The position numbers were made by a program, and so were the translations under genes. This document shows, in pieces, positions 11,775-21,900 of a stretch of DNA of 64,000 nucleotides (the first letter of the stretch is position 1; each line of letters begins with the position of its first letter). The notes under the pieces are model-generated. The model had not been told where the DNA came from and did not search any database. It saw nothing but the letters and a program-made list of their open reading frames with translations. The stretch is taken from positions 14,154,001-14,218,000 of the forward strand of contig OY292276.1 of NCBI GenBank assembly GCA_958496175.1, in the 5' to 3' direction. This stretch comes from Sisyra terminalis. Its lineage: Eukaryota > Arthropoda > Insecta > Neuroptera > Sisyridae.

Positions 11775-12183
11775 AAAAATTAAATATAAATCATTAAGAA
11801 GAAAATTTTATTTTTATTTTTTTAGTCTAAAATCCTTGGTTAACCAATTTAATAAACAATGGACATTAATCGAGTGAATTATACTTAATCGAAAATTCAG
11901 ATTTGTCTTTAATAAAAAATTAGACAGATATAAGTTTAAAATTTTGATTTTTAAAATAGAGAATATAAATAATTATTGAACTATGGGAAAGAAGGATGAA
12001 AATATCAAAAAATAATTTTAGGTAATAAAATTCAAATTAAAAACCACATCTTTTAGGTCTTAGTTTACTCATGAAAGTTCTTTAAATAATGAGAATTTTT
12101 TTTTAAATAATACAAACACATATCTTTCGTTTGTATATCTAATTCTTCCACATAGCCGAAACATATTTGAATGAAATTTCAAA

Positions 12184-12213
12184 CCGAGTTGAACTCGGTC
12201 GTCCAGGTACTAA
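12184..12213 (+). mobile_element. Candidate Helitron 3' terminus
   Basis: A near-perfect hairpin (CCGAGTT-G-AACTCGG, 12,184-12,198) is followed after 11 nt by CTAA at 12,210-12,213. Helitrons end in CTRR preceded by a short hairpin about 10-12 nt upstream. The post-hairpin stretch TCGTCCAGGTACT recurs at 26,691-26,703, downstream of a Helitron helicase relic. The 5' end was not found. Confidence 0.35.
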
Positions 12214-13260
12214 CGATTAATGAAACAATTTACGTTAATTTTCATCCATCACTAATCTCTTTTAAAGATATCATCTAATGATAATCATAAAAATGTTAAG
12301 GTTTTACGGTATTGCAAAATATAGACCAAAAAAAAAAAATTGAAAAATTGGGTTTTTGGTATGGGGTAAGGAGTATCTTTGAAACTGGGTCAAATATTTC
12401 GAAAGTTAAAGGATTTTCTGTAATCTTACATAGTAATTGTAAAAAGATCTTTCAAAAGATATTGATTGATGACAAAAAAAATATATTAAATCTATACTAA
12501 ATTTCAATGCCCAGGGGAGCAAAATTTGAAAAATTTGAATCAATCGCTAGCATTAAATTTTCTGAACTTATCTATTTGAATTTTCCTTCTGTTCTTTGGT
12601 TTTTGATTTATTCTTTGGTTATTTTCACAATTTGGTGTGGATCTTAATCAATTTTACTTCAAGGTAATAAAATAAACGATTTCTTCACAGTTTAAAAAAA
12701 CCACCTACATCTACAATGACAGACAATTTAAGTTTTTATTTACGATTCCTTATAGGTGGATTTCTTAAAAAAGTTTTTAATTCTTAAAGACAGTACCATT
12801 TTCTTTTACTTTAATAGATTTCTATTTGAAGTCATAGATCTTTATTTTATTTGACAAGTTCCATTAACAGTCGTAAAAATTAATCTGTGATAAATTTAAG
12901 CAATGCATTAGTTAACCCTGATCATTATATGGTAAAGGCCTTACATTTGGTTACATATAAAAATATTTTTATTTAAATCTCACGACCTTCATTGAATATC
13001 TCCGAATTAATGTTCGTATGAAACGCTACAAGTCTTAAATGAGGGAAGTCGTTTATTTAATGCAATTCTCGTAGCTGACTTAAATTAAAATGTTTGTAAT
13101 TTTAATTATAATTGGCCGTTATAATCAGTATACAACCAGTGATGATAACAGTCAGGGTTTTATATGAAAATTCCACACAAAGTACGGATGTCAATTTTAC
13201 TTAAACATGGTTTATAATTAAGTAAGTGACCGATGTACAAGAGGGCAATGTAATATTCAC
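12214..13260. other. Non-coding AT-rich stretch
   Basis: Nothing with definable structure is seen. The 62-codon frame at 12,312-12,500 is lysine-rich with no family resemblance. Confidence 0.5.
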
Positions 13261-13330
13261 ACGGGGCCGCCCCGGGCGGTTGCTACTCCTCACTTGACTT
13301 CAGGGCGGACGGCCGAGTGACCCGTCATTG
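13261..13330. other. GC-rich islet in AT-rich DNA
   Basis: About 70 bp are strikingly GC-rich, including the palindrome CCGCCC-C-GGGCGG at 13,267-13,279, then GGGCGGACGGCCGAG. It does not match rRNA or a tRNA as far as I can tell, and no open frame or splice sites enclose it. It could be a transposon terminus, a GC-box-type regulatory element or a transferred fragment. Confidence 0.4.
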
Positions 13331-14984
13331 CAAAAGATGATGTCGACGTCTACAATATAATTTCTAAAGATCATTTGTTGTAACTGCGTCTTTTCAGAGC
13401 ATCAATCCATAGTTAACCTACATTCACAGCGCATTGAGAAAAATGAAAAAGAATCAACTGTAAAATTCTCAAGAGGATTCGCTGTGGTGCTCGAGAACTT
13501 TACATATTTCTAGATAAAATGTGTTAATGTAAGAAAATTGCTCTTTTTTTTAAAAAAAAAAAGCAAAAGATATAAATGCGAATAAAGTTGACAATTCATC
13601 GCATAATATGTTCTGTTTGTGTTTAATCTCGTGTTATTTATCAAGCAAGTTCTTGTTCCTGGAAACTAAATGGGATGAAGTGTAAACATCAAATGAAGAG
13701 CTTTGTGTACCAATAATCTAATACATGTTTAGTCACTTGATAGGGACCACAATGGTAAGGGTCATTACCGCACCAAAACATGTACCTCTAACATAAGACC
13801 TACGATAACATACTCAAGTGTTTTCGTCGAGATCTATCATTTGCATTCAAAGACAACTTGCCTTATTTAATTGTCTAGTTTCTTAACCTTTTCCATACAA
13901 TAGTTTCTAGCTTTCTATAAATTAAATTATTTTAGTTAACGTAACGTCACTTTACGACAATTTAAGCAAGCAAGTAAACAATGGGAGTTTAAGATATCGA
14001 CATTGTAATGTTTGATGACAACATTATAAATTTACCTTAACAAATAAAAAAGCTCATTCTTTGCCTATTGACCTAGTGACTTAACGATATTGTTCAACAG
14101 GTAACTACTTTTCATACAAACTAATAAGAAAAAAAAGCAATGTTATCAAATATTAGTTATTGGATTTTCAATTCAAATGTATTTATGTCATTTAAAAAAG
14201 GTAGTAAACAATATATTTGTATCCAAAAAAAATTACAAAAATGGTCGGTAAAAACATAATGTAAAAAAGTAAAGAAGTTGACATAAAATGTAACAGCAGT
14301 ATTAAACCTGTGTATAATGCTATTAATGTTATAACAGAAAAATCAAATATACATTATCTGCGATTCTCAAACTGTGGGATACGTAATGACTCTAAGTAGA
14401 AGATCTAAGCAAATTAAGTACTATTATTTCTTTGGTGTAATTAATATTAAAGCAGAGATAACAAAGAGCTACTTTTATGAGTAATTCTTATAAAAAAGTA
14501 ATTAGTTACTCATTTTATGACAACTTTGAAATTAAAGGTAAATTGCATTAGAAAAAATTATAATATTTATTTAACTGTGATAAATTTAAACGATTTCCCT
14601 TATATTAACTTGTAATAGATAAAAAAAATCTTTTTATAGAAAATATTTTTTTGAGCTTTTTGGGTGAACGAGTAGCCAAGGTTTCCGCCTAAATCTATTT
14701 ATTATTTTATTTATTTATTTTACTTTTACTAATTTATTTTATTATTATTTCTTTTTATTGATTATACTTTATTTATTCCGCCTTATCTTCATAGATAATT
14801 TGAATAAATATCCATGGAGAATAGCTAGTAAATAAGGTTCTAGAAAGACAGCCCTAGACTTTGCAGAGTAAATCAATTATCAAATCACCAAAAACCGCAA
14901 ATGATTTTGTACTCTTGATATCAGTAGAATAAAAAATCATTCACTTGTACTAGTAATTATCATAGAAAGCCATAAAATCCTTAC
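13331..14984. other. Non-coding stretch
   Basis: AT-rich with a short ATTTATTTATTTT-type low-complexity tract near 14,700-14,750. No gene or RNA is recognised. Confidence 0.5.
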
Positions 14985-15545
14985 TTATATTATAAATGCG
15001 AAAGTTTATATGTATGGATGTATGGATGGTTGTTACTCTTTCACACGAAAACTACTGAATAAATTTTAAAGTAATTTTACAATAGTTTAGCTTATAGATC
15101 AGAATTATATGTATATTGAAATTGTTTATCTTAAATATATCTACAAAAAAGTCCGCAATGGCATATATCTATTTTTTATGTGTAAACCATTATCGTCAAA
15201 ATAGTAAACCATAAAAACAATAAAAAATGATAATATATCTCTAATGCACATTCGGTAGTAACAAATTTATCCTTATATCAATATAAATACTTTTATCACT
15301 TTTGGTTTTATATAGTAATACTCGGGGACAATTATCTGGAGAAAAATTTACTGGGAAAACCGTGAGGAAAAGCATAGTCTATCTTTATAAATATAGTTAA
15401 ATATTTTATTGTTTATCCCAATTGACTGATGAAATTTGGAAGGGGTAACCCTTATACGATGTAGACATCTGATAAGAAAGAATTTTTTAAAATTCCTCCC
15501 CTACAGAAGTAAAAAAAGTGACAAAGTTTGTATGGGATAACATGT
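14985..15545 (+). repeat. Dispersed repeat of a class common in insects
   Basis: It begins near TTATATTATAAATGCGAAAG, followed by TGTATGGATG and GTTACTCTTTCACACGAAAA, CTACTGAA. From about 15,427 it continues with GAAATTTGGAAGGGG, GATAAGAAAGAATTTTTT and AAAGTTTGTATGGGATAA. Repeats with this series of blocks are widespread in insect genomes. Its superfamily assignment is not something I can settle from sequence. No open frame. Confidence 0.45.
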
Positions 15546-16882
15546 GGTCTAACAATTGAATTTTAAAATTTAATAATTAACGTACCGTTAAGGACGAAAT
15601 ATTATAAGCGTTCAATATAAAATTGTTTTGTTTGTTGAGGATTAAGAATTGAAGGATCATGTAGTGATTTTTAGAGATTTAGCAATTTTTATCAAAACTT
15701 AATTGAAACATGTATATATTGAAGGTAAGTTATGAAAGGTACAGTGACGGATGCTGCGGGTTGCTAAGGGGGGGAGGTTTAATGTTTCAAGAATATATTT
15801 TTAAATTTAAGTTATTAATTTACAGCTATTTGATATAAGCTGGACAATGTCTGCAGGGTTCAGAAATAAGTACAGAAGACTGAAAATTCACTTAAATATA
15901 CTTAAAGAATACAAAACTACAACAATTAAAGATTTCATCGATCAGAATTCACCTTACAAGGACAATTGCGATTTTTGAAAGAATTTTGTAACAAGCATTG
16001 TAAGACGTAAGACTCTATAAGAAACTGAACCTATCGTAAGACAAAAAGCAAACAAAACATTGAAAATATAAAATGATTTAATGCATTTATTATTTCCTCC
16101 CGATAGCAATTAAACATTGATATAAAGATTTACTAACAAATAATTTGTATCAATTTGTAAATAATCTTTCAAAACTTTAGTTCCATTCATAAATTTTCGA
16201 ATAACTACCGAAAATCTACAAAAAATCGCTGAGAAAATTTTGAAATGTTTATGGGACACACAAAAAGTATTGCGTAATTCTAAAACGGTACAGCCAATCA
16301 TTCCATCACTAGTCATCTTTAAATACCGACTTTTATTGAAATCAGCTTTTAAAATACATAAAAAAAATAACAAAAAACACTAGAAAAATTATTCTAGTGT
16401 GTACGTTCCGCAAGCAAAGTTCCTCAAACATCTGCTCTACAAATCAAAAGATCAATGAAAACAAACATTTAAAAATTGGTAAAATAGCGTTACCATTGAC
16501 ATTTATTTCTCCGAGAAAATAACCGATTTTTCATCAATAGCGCTAATTGCAAGTTTTCTCAAGCCAACGTATTCGTTACTGCTTTTAGAATGTGAAACTT
16601 TTTAATATCAAAAGAAAGTATTGTTCTATTATTCAAAATATCCGCAATATAAAAATTGCAATACCTAGTTTGGGATTATCCACTCTATTTACGAAAAAAA
16701 TAAATAACTGTAACGGTCAGTAGCAGCACATTTGGCTACAACGTGACTTATTAATTTTTCTTTTATTTCTTCAGTTCGTATATTTTTTATAAAAAACGCT
16801 AACATTTAGAATAAAACACTAAAAAATTAACTGTAACGTTTAAAAAAAATATGTTAAATAAATAAGATAAAGAAAACACTAC
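15546..16882. other. Non-coding stretch
   Basis: No recognisable feature. The 87-codon minus-strand frame at 16,110-16,373 has no identifiable domain. Confidence 0.45.
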
Positions 16883-16930
16883 TGTATCGTAGTATTTGCA
16901 GATGACCTAGTGGTTTTTACGAGTTTATAA
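16883..16930 (+). pseudogene. Tiny reverse-transcriptase remnant with intact FADD box
   Basis: One frame reads CIVVFADDLVVFTSL and then stops. This is motif C of non-LTR reverse transcriptases (aromatic-A-D-D followed by hydrophobics), with both catalytic aspartates retained. Nothing recognisable remains on either side, so it is either a heavily eroded LINE or chance. The clade cannot be assigned. Confidence 0.35.
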
Positions 16931-17857
16931 AAGAAAATATAATACATATCACGTAAAATTATGTTAATGGCAATCTTTCCATTTTAGGCAAGTTTATCTA
17001 CACAAATCGGACATAATGCCATCATCAAATTACACGTAACACATCCAATGCAAATTTTGTATTTTCTTGGCAAAAATTCTCGAAGGTATCAATCCCATAA
17101 TGTAACAATTAGTTGTTTTTCTCAGTCTGTTGAGTATATTTATGCCTTTTGCGTAAAATAAACACCCATCCTTGGCCTTTGTTAATGTAATTGATTATTA
17201 GTCGCCAATATCAATATTGGTTTGCACAAGAGCAGTGAACCACCTAAGGGTCTGCTTAACAAATTTATGATCAAAATGGAAATTGGAACATCTAATTACT
17301 CGCCAATGTAAATTTGCTTCTAAATTTTGTCAATTATTCAGGCGTTTATTCGTTGTAAGCGTATAAGATAAAAATTTATTTAAATTCAATTAAGTAATGG
17401 CCAATTAAAAATACAATGTTGTTAAATTTTTTGAATTAAAATGAAAACACAAAACAATAAAGTAGATTTTATTGGGATTGAATATTTTAAATGGTAGTTT
17501 CTTTGCCTGAAGAAAGGAATTGAAAGTTACGCAATAAATATGTTGTCATTCAACGATTTCATCTAAGTTTTAAATATGCCAACTGAAAAGCTGATTAGAA
17601 TTATCGATTACTAATCTGATGAATTGGCAATGGGACGACAAAACGTTATTTGGATAAATATCAGCAGTGACAATGGTAGTAAATATAACATTGACTGATC
17701 TTTTCTTGATTAATTTACTTTTGGTCTGAACTGTCTTTTTCTTTTCGAAGGATTTTTTTTCGTAAGAATTTTTGAAGTTATATTTCTTTAGCGGTGTAAT
17801 GAAAAAATAATTAGATTGATTTTTAAATAAAAGGTAACGCCGTTGCTACAGTAGGAA
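16931..17857. other. Non-coding stretch
   Basis: AT-rich, with no gene, RNA or repeat boundary that I can support. Confidence 0.5.
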
Positions 17858-19093
17858 GTGCAGCAACCCGACTAGAAAAATCTCATAAAGACTTGTTGGG
17901 ATCCGATTGGGTTCCCAATTGGGAACCCAACATTGGGATGTAACGCAAAACTGAAAAGGATCCCAATAGAACTAGTCCTATAGGGTTCCAACAGAGTAAA
18001 CCCAACAGTATCTCTGTATTGAGATTTTCTTGGGTTGGCCCACAGATTCTGTAGGGCTTATCCATTAGGAATCCTGTGAGGTATACCTACAATTGGGATA
18101 CTGTTGGGTTTACTCTGTTGGATCCCAACAGGACTAGTCCTATAGGGTTCCAACAGAGTATACCCAACAGTATCCCAATTGTAGGTATATCTCACAGGAT
18201 TCCCTATATAACGCTATATAACCCTATATAACCCCTTCCCTATATAACCCTATAGGACTAGTCCTGTTGGGATCCAACAGAGTAAACCCAACAGTATCCC
18301 AATTGTAGGTATACCTCACAGGATTCCGAATGGGTAAGCCCTACAGAACTTGTGGACCAACCCAAGAAAATACCAATACAGAGAATATTAAGGCAAGCTT
18401 AATTTTTATTTAAACTTGATTAAAATTATTATTTTTACTTATCTAAGTCATTTTTTTTATTCATTTTACGAATGAGACCATGACCGTCCCAATATCGCGC
18501 ACCACGTAAAACCGACTTTAAAGCCTTTAATATTTCCGACTTATCAACGGTATGAATTGTATTGGGACTCAATTTCTTCAAAAGATATATTAATATAATG
18601 TAGATATACAATTTGAATAGAACCAATATTTTTCAATTTTTGTCAATGGTTTTTTTAAACATAGCATTAAAAATAATTGTAACGATATAAAAGTGATACT
18701 TATGAAAATTAATAAAAAACAAAAATATGAAAAAATTGATTGATTCATTAAAAAAAAATTTGTATTGTAATTGATGTGTTAATTTTTATGTTAGGATATG
18801 CCAATAGTTGCCAATCATATCCCTATTGGGTCAACCCGAGAGCGAGATATTAATTTTAACGTAGATCTTACCCAACAAGTTCCCAATTATTATATCCCAA
18901 TTGGGTAAGCCCAACCAAAATTTTTTCATCTTCATAGTGGGTTTATCCGACAGGTACCCGATTATATCCCAATAGGGCTTACCCCCTCAATGCCTATTGA
19001 TCCATTTGAATCCATTGAATTGATCCATTGATCCATTGATGCCAGTTGGATCCCTATATAAGCATGGGGACAATTTCTAGTCGGGAACTGCAC
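17858..19093. mobile_element. 1.24-kb element with short TIRs and repeat-packed subterminal regions
   Basis: The left end is GTGCAGCAACCCGACTAGAAA. The right end is its imperfect inverse, TTTCTAGTCGGGAACTGCAC. Both subterminal regions (17,890-18,383 and 18,800-19,060) are packed with TTGGGA/TCCCAA, CCCAACAG and GGGTAAGCCC words in both orientations, including the inverted array described separately. The middle (18,384-18,800) is AT-rich. It holds a 63-codon minus-strand frame (18,435-18,626) containing LKALKSVLRGARYWDGHG, whose family I cannot identify. Dense subterminal motifs are typical of transposase-binding regions of cut-and-paste elements. No convincing target duplication was found, so the superfamily is open. 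Confidence 0.55.
18012..18383. repeat. Near-perfect 136-bp inverted repeat with reiterated unit and CCCTATATAA tract
   Basis: Left arm 18,012-18,147 and right arm 18,246-18,383 are inverted copies running from CTCTGTATTG to CCTATAGGG. A unit containing AACAGAGTAAACCCAACAG, then TATCCCAATTGTAGGTATAC, occurs forward at about 18,268-18,328 and 18,149-18,205. It is inverted at about 18,055-18,120 and truncated at about 17,988-18,010. The spacer contains about five CCCTATATAA-like repeats (18,200-18,250). The arms are much better conserved than other repeats in the window. Confidence 0.75.
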
Positions 19094-20581
19094 TGATTTT
19101 GGGAGCGATTTTGATAGTTCTTAAAAAAACGTGGTCAAGTCGCTCGAGTTGTTAAAATTTGCATCATATTTTAGTTATTACTTACCACTTATAACAAGTG
19201 TTCAATTTCAAGCACTAACGAAAGATGCTATTGAAGTGGATTATTTTTTTTTTAATTACAACAAATAAGTATAACTTTTCACAAAAGTAAACACACCATT
19301 TTTTTTTTAATTCGAATATTCATTTTTACAGTTTAAGACGTCCATTAAGCTAAAATCGAATAATCAAACTCTGAACAATTGTTCATAAAAGTATTGACCA
19401 TTACAAAGGGTTCAATTCAAAAGTTTATTGTACAATAAAAGGCCTCCAAAATGTGCTTCGAATACATTATTTTAACACGAATAGTTAAAAACCAAAGAAG
19501 AGAAAACTCAAAGTAAAAACTGCAAAAATTGAATTTCAAGTTTTATCTTTTCTCTATGGAGGAAACATTTCCTCTTTTTTCTTTGGGAAATTATATCAGT
19601 TGAATAGTTTCAAGATATTTCAATTTCAAGTTCTGTCCAAGTTTACTAACTTGCTTTAGTAATAACTATTTCTCTAATATTATGTGCGAGTACACAGCTT
19701 GTCGAGAACAGGATTAATTTTAGATGTTTTCATTTGAGGATGAAGTAAACGATAGAAACTCTACGAGAAAGAGAGATATTTCGTTACGCTGTATAATAAG
19801 TATGAACAAATAAGCAAGTGAATTTGATATTAGTTATCTAAATTATTGCTGAATGTAAAAGAAATGTTAATAGGCATTGATGTGTATGAATGTTGGAAAT
19901 AATTGATTAATGCAATAATCTTTAATTAAACACAATTTTCTGTTAATGATAACGAAACATCAGCAACTTGAATCGACATGTTGGAAAGCTCTCAATCGTT
20001 AAGTAGGTATACTTAGAAGGCAAATAGACCTAAACTATAATGCTAAACGAATCTCAAAGAGACTTGGTAAATATAACGCTTGGTTCGAATCGATTGAAAG
20101 GAACGTTGGCGGTAAGAACGAAACCAACAACCGGTTTCACATCTATGCATTTGCAATATTGTCACAACCGAGAATGTAATTATTCAATGTATCTGTTCTG
20201 ATGTCAATGATGATTTGCATCACACATGTGCAAGTTCGATGATGTTGCCCACCTGATTTATTGTGGAATGCAAATGCATTTAGGTATGTCGTGTGTATTA
20301 TCGACATTCCCACTCTATTTCAAACTTACAATATTAAACGGTATTGTTATAGTAACAAAATACCGGCTGCATACGTCTCTTCTACTTCAGCATGTCGAAG
20401 ATGATTAAACATCTTAAAAGCTCATTGTTCTTGTCTAGTAGTATTACGTAGTACAAAAATTAACATACTAACAACGAAATTCAGGAGTATAAGACAAAAA
20501 TCATTTGCAACTAATTTAAACAAAAGAACTTTACTTTCCTAGTGCAAACAGACCTTAATTTAACCAACAAAAAGGTAAAGC
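19094..20581. other. Non-coding stretch
   Basis: From about 19,680 onward the composition is more complex and repeat-poor. No gene is supported. The 60-codon frame at 20,226-20,408 has no recognisable domain. Confidence 0.45.
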
Positions 20582-20625
20582 TAAGAATCGGCAATCTATG
20601 ACCCGCGGGTCATGGCTTATTGAAC
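20582..20625 (+). mobile_element. Solo hAT-like terminus
   Basis: AATCGGCAATCTATGACCCG, then CGGGTCATGG resembles the well-known hAT end in which a CGGCAACCT-type start runs into a palindromic GACCCGCGGGTC. The leading CAGGGG is not preserved and no matching opposite end is seen nearby, so it is a fragment. Confidence 0.4.
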
Positions 20626-21734
20626 GAGAAAACGCTTGGTAAAACATCGATTTTTTGGATTTTCTTACCACAATTAATATCAGCCTATTAATAATTTCAA
20701 AAAGTATCCCTGGATGGAAGATTTTTTGAGATCAACATGAAATTTTAACTACTTTTTGAATTGAAATAAAACTGGAATATTTTTCTGATTCCAATTTAAG
20801 GATACTTTTTTATTGCATTTTAAAGGGCGTCTAAAAAAGATTATTAATAGTAACTTAATATTTATCCTATATCCAAATGAAAATTTAATTTTGGAATTAA
20901 TTTTAGTAAGCAACCAATTATGTCTTATTTTTCTTTGTACTTTCTTTCGAGGCATTCCAGTCCCATCATCCTTAGAATTTAAAGTAATACCATAAAACAA
21001 TGAAATTTTGAAAATTTATAAAGCTAAACGTTTTTAAATGAAAAGGTTTTTTAAGAAAGATCTTTAGTTATGAACAATGTAAATATGTGATAAATGTTAA
21101 AGAAAACAAACAATTTAATTATTTTTCCCAAATGGGAAGGATATAATTAACCTTCTAGAATACATAAGAAAAATTAAAACCAATGTTAAATTTTTTTGTT
21201 AATTTTTTTTAAGGTTGAACTGAAAATAAACCAATGTTAATTTTAAATTTATCATAAGGAAGATATGTTTAAAATTAGTTTGCTTTCGCAAAAAACTTAT
21301 CAAGAAAATTTATTATGTAAATTAAACAATTCTTTATTCATACTTTTTTTTAAGTTCCAATTACGTTACGGGTAAAAGTTTTAGTACATCCCCTTCTGGT
21401 GACAAAGCTATTTAAATGATACTATGATCAATTGTTGATAAGCCCAAAAATTTTGAAAATTGTTGAACAAATTTATCGGTTCATATACATTATAAATAGG
21501 ACTTTTTATCAAAATTTCTTAGTTTTTCAATGTTCCTCATTTTCCTAGTTACTCAATTAGAAGACAACTATGGAAACCAGTCAGTAGACATTGTTCACAT
21601 GGTATTAACAACCAACTGGTGATCAACAATAGCCAATTGATCATTCGAAAATCAATTTATTGAAAATTTTTCTTCCTTTTTTATTATCTCATATGCAAAA
21701 ACAAAACTGTAAGCCAAACTAAACTTTAAAGCTT
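20626..21734. other. Non-coding stretch
   Basis: Overlapping frames on both strands at about 20,749-21,000 have no family resemblance. Nothing else is supported. Confidence 0.45.
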
Positions 21735-21900
21735 ACTGGTGGCCGAGTGTTCTAGATAACCGCTCCAAAACTGGTAGATTTTGGGTTCGATTCTCGTATC
21801 GAGTAAATTTTAAATATTTCTTGATAACGGTCTTTTATTAACCCTAGAATCGCTAAAAAGTTGGTAGTTATAGAGACGGTATAACAATTAAAAAACATAA
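21735..21900 (+). mobile_element. tRNA-derived SINE, copy 1
   Basis: GGTGGCCGAGTGTTCTAG resembles the A-box start of Ser/Leu-type tRNAs. GGGTTCGATTCT about 35 nt later is a B box (consensus GGTTCRANYCC). The body then runs TATCGAGTAAATTTTAAATA, TTTCTTGATAAC, TTATTAACCCTA and ends near ACGGTATAACAATTAAAAAA. The same order is found at 32,784-32,982 and, inverted and truncated, at 25,400-25,480. The tRNA-like head cannot form a full cloverleaf, so it is not a functional tRNA gene. Confidence 0.7.

Larger units (their letters stand above)
11574..11832. mobile_element. Palindromic Penelope-like repeat with paired hammerhead-like motifs
   Basis: The two halves are inverted copies: the left half starts with TTTTGGATTAAAAAAATAAA and the right half ends with its near complement. 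Each half contains TTGTACAACGTTTCGTCG-type sequence, the 3' part of a minimal hammerhead motif. The centre is about 60 bp of AT-rich DNA. Head-to-head copies are common in Penelope-like insertions. I could not identify a target duplication, and no reverse transcriptase is present. Confidence 0.55.

Noticed and set aside
16110..16373. 87-codon minus-strand frame as a gene
   Set aside because: No domain, promoter or splice context; length is expected now and then by chance.
18435..18626. Frame with LRGARYWDGHG as a named domain
   Set aside because: It faintly recalls repeat-associated insect proteins, but I cannot identify the family with confidence, so no name was given.
20749..21000. Overlapping frames on both strands
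   Set aside because: Mutual shadows with no family resemblance; a piggyBac resemblance was considered but no motif held up.
21735..21800. tRNA gene (A and B boxes)
   Set aside because: The acceptor and anticodon arms do not pair, and the same head recurs with a common non-tRNA body, so it is a SINE.
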